From the NCBI RefSeq assembly GCF_923081025.1, contig NZ_CAKLPZ010000003.1, positions 372,001 through 436,000 of the forward strand: a stretch of DNA of 64,000 nt, written 5' to 3'. The stretch is from Neolewinella maritima. Lineage in GTDB: Bacteria; Bacteroidota; Bacteroidia; Chitinophagales; Saprospiraceae. The stretch's first letter is position 1, and every line of letters starts with the position of its first letter. The position numbers and the translations under genes were made by a program. Of this stretch, positions 42,194-51,825 are shown in pieces. A model generated the notes under the pieces. It was not told the origin of the DNA and did no database searches. It saw only the letters and a program-made list of their open reading frames with translations.

Positions 42194-44875
42194 GTGGCAA
42201 ATAGCAAGTCTAAGAAGGTGACGCCCCTCATGGCGCAGTACAACAAGATCAAGGCCAAGTATCCCGAGGCCCTGCTGCTGTACCGGGTGGGCGACTTTTA
42301 CGAGACCTTCGGGGAGGATGCCGTGAAGGCCGCACAGGTGCTAGGTATCACACTCACCAGCCGGAACAACGGCGGCAGCGACGTGGAGCTGGCAGGCTTT
42401 CCCTACCACAGCGTAGATACCTACCTGCCCCGCCTCGTTCGGGCCGGCTACCGGGTGGCGATCTGCGAGCAACTCGAGAAGCCTTCGAAGGAAAAGAAGA
42501 TCGTACGGCGCGGCGTCACTGAGATCGTCACACCAGGTCTGGCAGTAGACGACCAGTTGCTGGAGTACAAGTCGAACAACTTCCTGGCCTGCGTAGCCTT
42601 CGGCAGGGGCAAGAAGGATGCCTGCGGACTCAGTCTGCTCGATCTGAGTACCGGTGAGTTTCTGGTGGCCGAGGGGGCGGTCGACTACATCGATAAGCTA
42701 CTGCAGAGCTTCCAGCCCAAGGAGGTGCTACTGAGCAAGGACAAGCGACAGGAGTTCGAGCGGGTATTCGGCGATCGCTTTTACCTGACGACCCAGGATG
42801 AGTGGGTCTTCACGACCGACTACACCGACGAAAAGCTACTCAAGCAGTTTAAGGCCGCTAGCCTGAAGGGTTTCGGCGTAGAGGAGCTGCGCGTAGCCCG
42901 TATCGCGGCCGGCGTTGCCCTGCACTACCTCGAAACTACCGAGAACCGCAACCTGAAGCACATTACGCGCATCAGTCGGCTGGCCAATGATCGCTACGTC
43001 TGGCTGGACCGCTTCACGATCCGCAACCTGGAGCTACTGTATAGTCCCCATGACCACGGCGTATCCCTCATCGATATTCTGGACAGGACCGTGACCCCCA
43101 TGGGCGGACGGTTGCTCCGTAAGTGGGTAGTACTGCCCCTCAAGGATAAAGCGCAGATCGAGGCCCGGCACGAGGCTGTACGCACCTTCGTCGACTCCGC
43201 CCCCCTGCTGCAGGACCTACACGCCTCACTCCAGCAGATTGGCGACGTCGAACGCCTGATCTCCAAGGTGCCACTGGGTAAGGTGAACCCCCGCGAGATA
43301 CGCGCGCTCAGCGATGCGCTCTGCGCGATGGGCCCCATCCGTGCGCGCTTAATGGACAGTCCCAGTAATACCCTACGGCAACTGGCCGAGCAGCTCGACC
43401 CGCTGCCGGATGTATGCAGCGAAATAGGTCGCCGGATCCGCGACGAACCGGCCGTAAATCTCGCGAAGGGCGGGGTGATCGCCGATGGCTTCGATGCGGA
43501 GCTGGACGAGCTGCGCGATATCACCAAGAATAGTAAGAACCGCCTGGCCGCGATCCAGCAACGGGAGGTAGAACGCACGGGGATCAGTAGCCTGAAGATC
43601 GGCTTCAATAACGTATTCGGCTACTACCTGGAGGTCACCAACAAGTATAAGCAGCAGGTGCCCCCGGGGTGGACGCGCAAGCAGACCCTCACCAGCGCCG
43701 AGCGCTACATCACCGAGGAACTAAAGCTGCTGGAAGATAAAATTCTCAACGCTGAGGATAAGATCCTCCAGCGGGAGGAGCAGCTGTACGAAGACCTCGT
43801 CCTGTGGCTACAGGACTACATCGCGCCGGTACAGCGCAATGCCGGTCTGCTAGCCCGTATCGACTGCTTGCTCGGTTTCGCTAAGGTGGCCAACCGCCAG
43901 CGCTACACCGAACCCGAGATGGATGAGTCGCAGGACATCGATATCGTGCAGGGCCGCCATCCGGTGATCGAGCAGCAGCTCGAGGTGGGGGAACAGTATG
44001 TACCCAACGACGTGCAGCTCGATCCCGACGGGCAGCAGATCATCATGATCACGGGGCCGAACATGGCGGGTAAATCGGCCCTGCTGCGGCAGACGGCCCT
44101 GATCTGTCTGCTCGCCCAAATGGGCAGCTTCGTACCGGCCGAGCGGGCGCGGATCGGAATTGTCGATCGGGTATTCACCCGCGTCGGGGCCAGTGACAAT
44201 ATAAGTAGTGGAGAATCGACCTTCATGGTGGAGATGAACGAGACGGCCTCGATCATGAACAATATCACCGATCGCAGTCTCATCCTGCTCGATGAGATCG
44301 GTCGGGGCACCAGCACCTTCGACGGCATCTCCATCGCCTGGGCCATCGCCGAGTACCTGCACAATAACGGACGGGCACGGCCTAAGACGCTGTTCGCCAC
44401 TCATTACCACGAGCTGAATGAGTTGGCCGAAAGCCTACCTAGAATTCACAACTATTCCATTGCCATCAAGGAGCACGGCAACCGCATCATCTTCCTGCGT
44501 AAGCTCATTGCCGGTGGCAGTCAGCACAGTTTCGGTATCCACGTGGCGCGTATGGCCGGTATGCCTACCAGTATCGTAGCGCGCGCCGGCGATATCCTTA
44601 CCCAGCTCGAAGCCCAGCACATCACGGAGCAGGGTGATCCCGCGGAGCTAGCTGCCGCGAACGATCTGCCCCTGACTGCCCCGGCTACCCGCCCCGCCGC
44701 TACTGCGAGTCTCTCCACCGATGCACTCCAGCTGAGCATTTTCGAGACCGTAGACCCCACCGCCGGACGTCTACGCGAATTGCTCGATATGGTAAACATC
44801 AACTCGATGACGCCCATCGAGTGCATGATGAAGTTGCAGGAACTGAAACTGGTCATCGAGGAAACACCATCGTGA
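42194..44875 (+). CDS. mutS: DNA mismatch repair protein MutS
   Basis: MutS recognises mismatches and recruits MutL. 893 residues: domain I with VTPLMAQYNKIKAKYPEALLLYRVGDFYETFGEDA (the F-x-E mismatch wedge is in GDFYETF), clamp and lever helices, then the ATPase with GPNMAGKSALLRQTA (Walker A), LLDEIGRGTSTFDG (Walker B) and ATHYHEL. The frame goes back to 42038, inside the DUF2851 gene, but the conserved N-terminus starts at GTG 42194. The C-terminal tail after residue 780 contains an Ala/Pro/Thr-rich linker before the helix-turn-helix end. Confidence 0.97.
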   Translation: MANSKSKKVTPLMAQYNKIKAKYPEALLLYRVGDFYETFGEDAVKAAQVLGITLTSRNNGGSDVELAGFPYHSVDTYLPRLVRAGYRVAICEQLEKPSKEKKIVRRGVTEIVTPGLAVDDQLLEYKSNNFLACVAFGRGKKDACGLSLLDLSTGEFLVAEGAVDYIDKLLQSFQPKEVLLSKDKRQEFERVFGDRFYLTTQDEWVFTTDYTDEKLLKQFKAASLKGFGVEELRVARIAAGVALHYLETTENRNLKHITRISRLANDRYVWLDRFTIRNLELLYSPHDHGVSLIDILDRTVTPMGGRLLRKWVVLPLKDKAQIEARHEAVRTFVDSAPLLQDLHASLQQIGDVERLISKVPLGKVNPREIRALSDALCAMGPIRARLMDSPSNTLRQLAEQLDPLPDVCSEIGRRIRDEPAVNLAKGGVIADGFDAELDELRDITKNSKNRLAAIQQREVERTGISSLKIGFNNVFGYYLEVTNKYKQQVPPGWTRKQTLTSAERYITEELKLLEDKILNAEDKILQREEQLYEDLVLWLQDYIAPVQRNAGLLARIDCLLGFAKVANRQRYTEPEMDESQDIDIVQGRHPVIEQQLEVGEQYVPNDVQLDPDGQQIIMITGPNMAGKSALLRQTALICLLAQMGSFVPAERARIGIVDRVFTRVGASDNISSGESTFMVEMNETASIMNNITDRSLILLDEIGRGTSTFDGISIAWAIAEYLHNNGRARPKTLFATHYHELNELAESLPRIHNYSIAIKEHGNRIIFLRKLIAGGSQHSFGIHVARMAGMPTSIVARAGDILTQLEAQHITEQGDPAELAAANDLPLTAPATRPAATASLSTDALQLSIFETVDPTAGRLRELLDMVNINSMTPIECMMKLQELKLVIEETPS

Positions 44876-44940
44876 TTCAATCCCCGGCTAGTCGCCACTT
44901 CCACAGGGAAACTTTTACGACTTCCACTCATTGACCAGCT

Positions 44941-46386
44941 ATGCCAAACTACACACACGACCTCATCGTCATCGGCGCCGGCTCCGGTGGACTCGGAGCC
45001 GCTGGATTCGGCGGAGCGATCGGGCTTCGGGTCGCCCTGATCGATAGAACGGAGGAACACTTCGGAGGCGACTGCCTGAACTTCGGCTGCGTACCGAGTA
45101 AGGCGCTGCTTCACGTAGCCGCCCAGTTTGCCGGCGCGCGGCAGGCGACGCAGTTCGGGCTGCGTACGGAGGGGAAAGCCGACTTCGGCCGGGTCATGGA
45201 CTACGTACACCAGCAGCAGGACATCATTCGCGAGCACGAAACTCCCGCCTACCTGCAGAAGGAATACGGACTCGACTGCCTGATCGGCGAGGCCATGCTC
45301 ACCGGCCGCCGCGAGGTGACCGTAGGGGGCAAGAAGCTGTCGGCCCCCCGCATCATTCTGGCTACCGGCTCCAAGCCCCGCCACCTCGGCACGCCCGGAG
45401 TCGAGCAGGTGAAGCAGTACGATAACGAGTTGGTGTTCAGCGAGCTGCACGAACTACCCGAACGCCTGCTGATCGTGGGCGGCGGACCCAACTCCTGCGA
45501 GATGGCCCAGGCCTTTCAGCGGCTCGGTAGTCAGGTCACGCTACTGAACCGCGGGGAACGGCTGCTCAATCAGGACCCTCCCGAAGCCGCTGCCGTGCTG
45601 GAGCAACACCTGCGCGATGAGGGGGTCAGCATACGGCACGAAACGGAAGTCCTACGGTTTACGGATGCCCATACCGCTACGCTGGTCAGTGATGGATTGG
45701 TGGACGGCACGATCTCCTTCACCCACCTCATCGTGGCCGTCGGTCGGGAGGTACGCACCACCAGTTTGGGACTGGAACTAGCCGGGGTAGCCACCAAGCA
45801 GGGCAAGATCGTTGTCGACGAATACTATCGTACCACTAATCCCGCCATCTACACGGTAGGCGATGCCTACGGCCACGAGATGTTCAGCCACGGGGCGGAG
45901 AAGCACAATACGGACTTATGGACGAATTTGCTGAGTCCCGTAGACCGCAAGCATTCCCTGAAGCACTTCAGTTGGGTGACCTTTACTGACCCGGAGATCG
46001 CTACCTTCGGCTTTACGGAGCAGCAGCTGCGGGAGCGGGGGATGGCGTACGAGAAAGTCGTACAATCCTTTGACCACGACGACCGGGCCGTAGCGGCTGA
46101 TTACCGGGACGGCGTCCTGATCCTCTACCTGTCTAAGCCGCGCTTCGGCAGTGCCAAACTATTGGGAGGCTGCATGGCTGCACCCGGGGCGGGGGAGATG
46201 ATCCAGGAGCTGCTACTACTAAACATGATGGATGCGAAGTACAGCACCCTGACCAACAAGATCTATGCCTACCCCGTAGGCAGCCGCATCAACCAGAAGC
46301 CCGCCCGGGACCGGGCGCAGCAGCGGCTTCTTTCCCCCCTCACAAAGCGATTGCTGCGTGCGGCGTACCGCCTGCAAAATCGCTAA
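44941..46386 (+). CDS. Pyridine nucleotide-disulfide oxidoreductase, mercuric/lipoamide reductase-like
   Basis: 481-residue FAD flavoenzyme. FAD motif DLIVIGAGSGGLGAA, redox disulfide GGDCLNFGCVPSKALLH (CxxxxC), ILATGSKPRHLG, NAD motif LLIVGGGPNSCEMAQAF and AIYTVGDAYGHEMFSH are all present. Unlike lipoamide dehydrogenase the C-terminus has no HPT-x-SE dyad (it reads MMDAKYSTLTNKIYAYPVGS), and it lacks the C-terminal Cys pair of true mercuric reductase, so the electron acceptor is open. The ATG at 44941 fits. The treZ start lies directly after the stop (1 bp). Confidence 0.9.
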   Translation: MPNYTHDLIVIGAGSGGLGAAGFGGAIGLRVALIDRTEEHFGGDCLNFGCVPSKALLHVAAQFAGARQATQFGLRTEGKADFGRVMDYVHQQQDIIREHETPAYLQKEYGLDCLIGEAMLTGRREVTVGGKKLSAPRIILATGSKPRHLGTPGVEQVKQYDNELVFSELHELPERLLIVGGGPNSCEMAQAFQRLGSQVTLLNRGERLLNQDPPEAAAVLEQHLRDEGVSIRHETEVLRFTDAHTATLVSDGLVDGTISFTHLIVAVGREVRTTSLGLELAGVATKQGKIVVDEYYRTTNPAIYTVGDAYGHEMFSHGAEKHNTDLWTNLLSPVDRKHSLKHFSWVTFTDPEIATFGFTEQQLRERGMAYEKVVQSFDHDDRAVAADYRDGVLILYLSKPRFGSAKLLGGCMAAPGAGEMIQELLLLNMMDAKYSTLTNKIYAYPVGSRINQKPARDRAQQRLLSPLTKRLLRAAYRLQNR

Positions 46387-46387
46387 T

Positions 46388-48154
46388 ATGAATACCTTTC
46401 CCTACCTCCCCCTCGGTCCGCTCGCGCCGGACGCCGACGGGCTACGCCAGTTCCGGCTCTGGGCACCCGCGGTAAAGCAGTTGGAGCTCGCCCTGTCGCA
46501 GGGAGAGGCCACCACCATCCACCCCATGCAGGAGGAAGGGCACGGCTACCTGATTTCCGCTCCGGTCCAGGCACCCGCCGGTACCCGCTACGGCTACTAC
46601 CGCAACGGCTCGCGCCGCAAGCTGTACCCCGACCCCGTCAGCCGCTACCAACCCGACGGCGTGCACGGCCGCAGCGAAGTAGTGGACAGCGAGCCCCGAA
46701 CCGACCAGACCTGGAAGGGCCGCACCCTCGAGGGGGCCGTACTGTACGAGCTGCACCTGGGCACCTTTACCCCAGAGGGTACGCTACGTGCCGCTACCGA
46801 TAAACTCGGCTACCTACGCGACCTAGGCGTGAACACTATCGAGCTGATGCCCCTCAACCAGACGCCGGGCGAGCGCAACTGGGGCTACGACGGTGTGCTC
46901 CCCTTTGCCCTGCAGCGCGCTTACGGCCGGCCGGCGGATCTACGCCACTTCATCGCCTCCGCCCACGAACGCGGCATTGCGGTGCTGGTCGATGTCATCT
47001 ACAACCACCTGGGGCCGGAGGGCAACTACCTGCCCAAATTCTTTCCCGTATTCACCGATCAGCACCATACCCCCTGGGGACCGGCGATCAACTTTGACGA
47101 CCGGCAGGCCGACGGCGTGCGCAATTACTGGCTACAGAACGTGCGCCTCTGGCTCGATGACTACGGTGCGGACGGTCTTCGCCTGGATGCGGTACACGCC
47201 ATCAAGGATTACTCCGCCGAGCATTTCCTGGAATCGGTCCGCGAGGTGGCCGATGAGATCGGTACGCGTGACGGGCGTGAGCTCATCCTGCTCGCCGAGG
47301 TAGACCTGAACGCACCCCGCTACCTGCGGCCCCGCAGCGAAGGGGGCTACGGTATGAGCGGACAGTGGGTGGACGAGTTTCACCATGCCCTGCACGTCGT
47401 GCTCACGGACGAGCGGCGCGGCTACTATGAAGACTTCGGTACCCTGGATCAGCTCGCCAAGGCGCTGCGCGACGGCTACCTCTACACCGGGCAGTACTCC
47501 GCCCAGCGACAGCGCAACTTCGGTGCTTCACCGCAGGCGGCCGGACTGCAGCCCAGTCAGTTCGTCGTCTTTCTGCAGAACCATGACCAGGTGGGTAACC
47601 GCATGGTGGGCGACCGCCTGCTCGATACGGTCGGGGTGGACAAGTACCTGCTGGGTGCGGCTACCTACCTGCTTTCCCCCTTCACCCCCATGATTTTTAT
47701 GGGCGAAGAGTATGGTGAGCGCAATCCCTTTCCCTACTTCGTGCACCACGGCGATGCTCCCCTGATCGAAGCGGTCCGCAAGGGGCGGGCAGCGGAGTTT
47801 GCCGCCTTCCAACAACCGGGCCACACGGTGCCCGATCCGCAGGCCGAGCGTACCTTTCAGTCGGCCAAGCTGAGCTGGGAGGAAGACGAGCGCATCGCCA
47901 GTTTTTACCGACGGGCCCTGCACCTGCGCGCCGCCGCCCCCCGCGACTATTCCTTTGCGGATATATCGGTGGACCGGAAAGACAATTTGCTCACCTGGGC
48001 GATCAGCGGCAGCCCCTATACTGCCTGCGCCAACTTCGGAGCTAGCGAACTGACCGTGGAGGTGGACGGCGAGCTGCTGCTAGAGTCTAACGGTGCCACC
48101 CTGGATAATCACCTGCTCCGGCTACCCGCCTGGGGCTTTGCCCTAACCCAATGA
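46388..48154 (+). CDS. treZ: Malto-oligosyltrehalose trehalohydrolase
   Basis: Releases trehalose from maltooligosyl trehalose. 588 residues of GH13 type: N-terminal beta-sandwich (FRLWAPAVKQLELAL), then LGTFTPEGTLRAATDKLGYLRDLGVNTIELMPL, NWGYDGVLPFALQRAYGRPADLRHFI, VLVDVIYNHLGPEGNYL, GADGLRLDAVHAI (nucleophile Asp), LLAEVD (acid/base Glu) and VVFLQNHDQVGNR. The frame begins upstream at 46358 but ATG 46388 is the sensible start. The last four bases ATGA contain the treY start, so the two are translated together. Confidence 0.96.
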   Translation: MNTFPYLPLGPLAPDADGLRQFRLWAPAVKQLELALSQGEATTIHPMQEEGHGYLISAPVQAPAGTRYGYYRNGSRRKLYPDPVSRYQPDGVHGRSEVVDSEPRTDQTWKGRTLEGAVLYELHLGTFTPEGTLRAATDKLGYLRDLGVNTIELMPLNQTPGERNWGYDGVLPFALQRAYGRPADLRHFIASAHERGIAVLVDVIYNHLGPEGNYLPKFFPVFTDQHHTPWGPAINFDDRQADGVRNYWLQNVRLWLDDYGADGLRLDAVHAIKDYSAEHFLESVREVADEIGTRDGRELILLAEVDLNAPRYLRPRSEGGYGMSGQWVDEFHHALHVVLTDERRGYYEDFGTLDQLAKALRDGYLYTGQYSAQRQRNFGASPQAAGLQPSQFVVFLQNHDQVGNRMVGDRLLDTVGVDKYLLGAATYLLSPFTPMIFMGEEYGERNPFPYFVHHGDAPLIEAVRKGRAAEFAAFQQPGHTVPDPQAERTFQSAKLSWEEDERIASFYRRALHLRAAAPRDYSFADISVDRKDNLLTWAISGSPYTACANFGASELTVEVDGELLLESNGATLDNHLLRLPAWGFALTQ

Positions 48155-50424
48155 CGACCTACCGCATTCAATTTCACGCCGGCTTTACCGTACGGCAGCT
48201 GATCGAGCAGCTAGACTACCTGCAGGAGCTGGGCATCGATACGGTATACGGTAGTCCGGTGCTCGCCGCCACGCCGGGAAGTACCCACGGCTACGACGTG
48301 ATCGACGCCAGTATCCTCAATCCCGAAGTGACCACGGAGGAGGACTGGGGGATGCTGCACGTACAGCTCCACCAGCGGGGCATGCAGTATATGCAGGACA
48401 TCGTACCCAATCACATGGCGCTGCGACCGGAAAACGCCTGGTTCAAGACCGTGGTCCAGGACGGCCGCGCCGGGGTATACGCCGATCACTTCGATATCGA
48501 CTGGGAGCACCCCCGGCTACCGGGCCGGATGATGCTACCGGTACTCGGAGACAGCCCGGAACGCGTGCGCGAGCAGGGGCAGCTGGAGGCTTACAAACAC
48601 GGCGTGCGGGTGTACGACTCCTACTGGGAAGGACCGGATGCAGATCGCGACGCCCCTGCCGAGCAGCCCACCCACGTAGCGCCCGTACACTGGCAGACCG
48701 TCAACGACTACATCAACTACCGCCGCTTCTTTACGGTCAACGAACTGATCGGGATGCGCACCGAGGACCGGGAGGTGTATGAAGACCTCCACGAGCGCAC
48801 CTTCGCCGACGTGAAGGCCGGCCACATTCACCACCTGCGGGTAGATCATGTGGATGGACTGCTCGACCCTACGGGCTACCTGCAGCGGCTGCGCGAATCT
48901 GTCGGCCCCGATGTGCAGGTGTACGTAGAAAAGATCCTCGAGCCCGGCGAGCGGCTACCCGCCGACTGGCCGGTGCAGGGCACCACGGGCTACGACTTCC
49001 TGGCCGAAGTGAACCGCCTACTGACCAACGAGGCCAGCAGCAACGCCTTCAGCAGCTTATACGAGCAACTTACCCACGAGCCGCTGCCGGACTACGCCGC
49101 CCTGGTGTTCCGCAACAAGCTGATGCTGGTGCGCGAGCACTTCAGCGGCGAGTTGGATAACCTGGTGCGTCGCTGGGACCCCCTGCTGCCGGACGAACTG
49201 CGCGGCGGCTTCCGCGAGACTCTGGCGCACTGGCTGGCGGCCTTCCCGGTATACCGCATTTATCCTACGGGCGGACCGCTAACCGACCACGAGCTGGCCG
49301 TGTGTATGGAGGCCGCAACGGCCGTTACAGAGTACGCCCCCGGCCAGGGGCGGGGTGTGCTGAGCTGGGTCAACTGGTTGGCCCACCAGGAGTTTTCCGG
49401 CGATGCGCTGGAGTACCTGCAGCGCACCCAGCAGCTGAGTGGTCCGCTTATGGCTAAGGGGGTCGAGGACACCACCTTCTACCAATTCTGGCGCGAAGCC
49501 CACCTCAATGAAGTGGGCAGCTCCGCCGATCCCGCCGACCGGGTGCTGGTGCGCGACTTTCATCAGTTCATCGCCGAGCGGCCCAGCACGACGATGAACG
49601 CTACGGCCACCCACGATACGAAGCGGGGCGAAGACGGTCGGGCCTTCCTCCAGGCGCTGACCTTTTACCCCGAGGCGTGGAAAGACTTCGTGGAGCTGGT
49701 CATGCGGACCCTCGATACCGGCGCGGTGCGGGCCCGCGGCGTGTACCTGGTGCTGCAGAGCATGGTTGCCGCCTACCCCCTGCATAAATCGCCCGAAGAG
49801 GCTGGTCTGCGCGACCGCCTGCACACCTACCTGGAAAAAGCCCTGCGTGAGGGGAAGGAGATGAGCGACTGGGCCGACCCCAACGTAGCCTACGAGCAGA
49901 GCCTCAACCACCTGGCCGATCAGTTGCTGGACCACGACGATCTACGCACGGCACTGGAGCAGCTGCTGCGGGATATCTGGCCGCAGAGCCGTCACAATAG
50001 TTTTGCCCAGCTCATCCTGAAGTGTCTCTGTCCCGGCAACCCCGACATCTACCAGGGCACCGAAAGCTGGGACTTGAGCTTCGTGGACCCCGACAACCGC
50101 CGCCCGGTAGACTACGCCAAGCGGCGGCGCTGGCTCCGGGACGGACCGAAGGATACCTACGATCCAGCCCGCAAGGCCCAGCTGCTGCGACTGCTTCTGC
50201 AGCTGCGCCGGCAACATGCTGACTTTTTTGCGAAGGCGGACTATACTCCCGTGCAGGAGGGCGACGACGTGCTGGCCTTCCGCAGATCGTACCGCGGGCA
50301 GGAGTTGACCGTCAAGATCGCCAAGCGGGCGGGTACGCAGGTGCAGGGGCCGGAGGGGGAGGACCTGCAGCGCGTAGTCACGGACGCGTACGGGGCTGGA
50401 TTGGGGGTTTGGTTCCGCGCTTAG
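48151..50424 (+). CDS. treY: Malto-oligosyltrehalose synthase
   Basis: Converts the reducing end of maltodextrins to a trehalose-type linkage; TreZ then cleaves off trehalose. 757 residues: TYRIQFHAGFTVRQLIEQLDYLQELGIDTVYGSPVLAATPGSTHGYDV opens the barrel, then QDIVPNHMALRPENAWF, LRVDHVDGLLDPTGYLQRLRE (nucleophile), VYVEKILEPGERLPADWPVQGTTGYDF (acid/base and TreY signature) and MNATATHDTKRGEDGRAR-type block. It starts within the ATGA overlap with treZ. TreX, the debranching partner in many operons, is not here. Confidence 0.96.
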   Translation: MTTYRIQFHAGFTVRQLIEQLDYLQELGIDTVYGSPVLAATPGSTHGYDVIDASILNPEVTTEEDWGMLHVQLHQRGMQYMQDIVPNHMALRPENAWFKTVVQDGRAGVYADHFDIDWEHPRLPGRMMLPVLGDSPERVREQGQLEAYKHGVRVYDSYWEGPDADRDAPAEQPTHVAPVHWQTVNDYINYRRFFTVNELIGMRTEDREVYEDLHERTFADVKAGHIHHLRVDHVDGLLDPTGYLQRLRESVGPDVQVYVEKILEPGERLPADWPVQGTTGYDFLAEVNRLLTNEASSNAFSSLYEQLTHEPLPDYAALVFRNKLMLVREHFSGELDNLVRRWDPLLPDELRGGFRETLAHWLAAFPVYRIYPTGGPLTDHELAVCMEAATAVTEYAPGQGRGVLSWVNWLAHQEFSGDALEYLQRTQQLSGPLMAKGVEDTTFYQFWREAHLNEVGSSADPADRVLVRDFHQFIAERPSTTMNATATHDTKRGEDGRAFLQALTFYPEAWKDFVELVMRTLDTGAVRARGVYLVLQSMVAAYPLHKSPEEAGLRDRLHTYLEKALREGKEMSDWADPNVAYEQSLNHLADQLLDHDDLRTALEQLLRDIWPQSRHNSFAQLILKCLCPGNPDIYQGTESWDLSFVDPDNRRPVDYAKRRRWLRDGPKDTYDPARKAQLLRLLLQLRRQHADFFAKADYTPVQEGDDVLAFRRSYRGQELTVKIAKRAGTQVQGPEGEDLQRVVTDAYGAGLGVWFRA

Positions 50425-50541
50425 CTGCGCCAGACTGTAACGTCTGACCGGCCGCGGACATAGATTAGGTAAGTCTTAACACCCTTCGTGCACGCTAGAC
50501 CCTAGTTTAGACGCTATAGCGTTGACCAAGCTACCTGACAC
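50425..50541. other. treY-OMP gap with short palindromes
   Basis: 117 bases holding CAGAC/GTCTG around TGTAAC (50429-50447 region) and the 12-bp palindrome ACGCTATAGCGT (50511-50522) flanked by TTAG and TTGACC, similar to units of the 13-kb hairpin array. No promoter consensus is clear. Confidence 0.45.
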
Positions 50542-51174
50542 ATGAACTACAAATTCGTATTTCTCCTCCCCCTGCTGCTGTGCAGCCTCAGCAGTTTCGC
50601 TCAGATCGAATTCGGCCTGAAGGCGGGGCTGGCCACCAGTTCCCTGGAGGGGGAAAGTTTCAGCCTGAGCCGGGAGGGGCGGCAGGATTTGCGTGTTGCC
50701 CTCGAAGAAGCGGATTACGGCTTCCAGTTCGGGGCCCTGCTGCGCATTCCCCTCACGCCCAACCTGACGCTGCAGCCCGAAGTGACGCTGAACAGCGCCA
50801 AAAATACCTTCACGCTGGAGGACCCCGATGAGCAGATCTCGGAGGTGTTCGACGAGCGGTACAACGACGTCAACGTACCCGTACTGCTGAGCTACAAGCT
50901 GGCCTTTCTGCGCCTGCAGGCCGGTCCGGTAGGGCACTTCTTCGTGTCGAGCACCGACGACCTACGGGATGACGCCGGCATTGAGCGCACCTTCGAGTCC
51001 TTCAATATGGGCTACGCACTGGGTGGGTCCATCGATATCGGTCCGCTCACCTTCGATGTGCGCTACGACGGCAACTTCGCCAAGTATGGCGAAACGTTCA
51101 CCTTCCGGGGGACGGAGATCGACATCGATCAGTCGCCCAAGCGGTGGATCGGATCGGTAGCCTACCGCTTTTAG
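50542..51174 (+). CDS. Outer-membrane beta-barrel protein, PorT-like
   Basis: 210 residues with a signal peptide (MNYKFVFLLPLLLCSLSSFA). The mature chain alternates strands of the outer-membrane 8-stranded type: IEFGLKAGLATSSLEG, DYGFQFGALLRIPLTPNLTLQPEVTLNSAKNTF, YNDVNVPVLLSYKLAFLRLQAGPVGHFFVSS, FNMGYALGGSIDIGPLTFDVRYDGNF, and it ends in an aromatic residue (VAYRF), the outer-membrane insertion signal. It comes just before a sigma/anti-sigma pair, 69 bp away. Confidence 0.9.
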   Translation: MNYKFVFLLPLLLCSLSSFAQIEFGLKAGLATSSLEGESFSLSREGRQDLRVALEEADYGFQFGALLRIPLTPNLTLQPEVTLNSAKNTFTLEDPDEQISEVFDERYNDVNVPVLLSYKLAFLRLQAGPVGHFFVSSTDDLRDDAGIERTFESFNMGYALGGSIDIGPLTFDVRYDGNFAKYGETFTFRGTEIDIDQSPKRWIGSVAYRF

Positions 51175-51243
51175 CCGTAGTTTAAGCACTACCCGACCAA
51201 CCTCCCTGGGTAATCCGGGCTCCCTATAGCAGAGCCTTACCCT

Positions 51244-51825
51244 ATGATACGCAAGCTAGCCACCTCCCCGCCGGACCGGCCGCAGCTCCTACGCAATACC
51301 CCCGCCCGGATGACGGAAGCCGAACTCATTGATGCCTGCCGCCGGCACGACCGCCGGGCCCAGAAGGAGTTGTACGACCGCTACAACCGGGCCATGTATA
51401 CGGCCTGCTACCGCATCTGCGGTGATTTTGACCTGGCCAACGATGCCCTGCAGGAAGGCTTTCTGAAGGTGTTCCAAAAGCTGCACACCTTCCGGGGAGA
51501 GAGCACGGTGGGAGCCTGGATCAAGGTGGTCATCGTACGTACCGCCCTCAATCGCCTGCGCCGGCAGCCCCGCTACGAAGAATTACCGCTGCACCATGCG
51601 GACGAAGAAGTCAACTGGGGCACCACCGCGCTGGACGTGGAGTACCTGGAGCGTGCCATCCAACAACTGCCGGACGGCTACCGCGCCGTCTTCGTCCTGA
51701 TCGAAGTGGAAGGATACAAGCATAAGGAAGTAGCCGAGCTACTAAACATCAGCGTGGGGACCAGTAAGAGCCAGCTCTTCTACGCTAAGAAGAAATTGCG
51801 TGACTACCTCAAGGCCTACGTATGA
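51244..51825 (+). CDS. ECF-type RNA polymerase sigma factor
   Basis: 193 residues with sigma region 2 (ELIDACRRHDRRAQKELYDRYNRAMYTACYRICGDFDLANDALQEGFLKVFQKLHTFRGESTVGAWI, including the DALQEGFLKVF core-binding helix) and region 4 (AIQQLPDGYRAVFVLIEVEGYKHKEVAELLNISVGTSKSQLFYAKKKL). ATG 51244 is listed; ATG 51310 (MTEAELIDACRR) is closer to family starts and could be the real one. Its stop overlaps the next gene's ATG (ATGA), a typical sigma/anti-sigma coupling. Confidence 0.93.
   Translation: MIRKLATSPPDRPQLLRNTPARMTEAELIDACRRHDRRAQKELYDRYNRAMYTACYRICGDFDLANDALQEGFLKVFQKLHTFRGESTVGAWIKVVIVRTALNRLRRQPRYEELPLHHADEEVNWGTTALDVEYLERAIQQLPDGYRAVFVLIEVEGYKHKEVAELLNISVGTSKSQLFYAKKKLRDYLKAYV

Noticed and set aside
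44521-45450. 309-residue minus-strand frame across mutS and the flavoprotein
   Set aside because: It spans two well supported genes and an intergenic gap without any motif.
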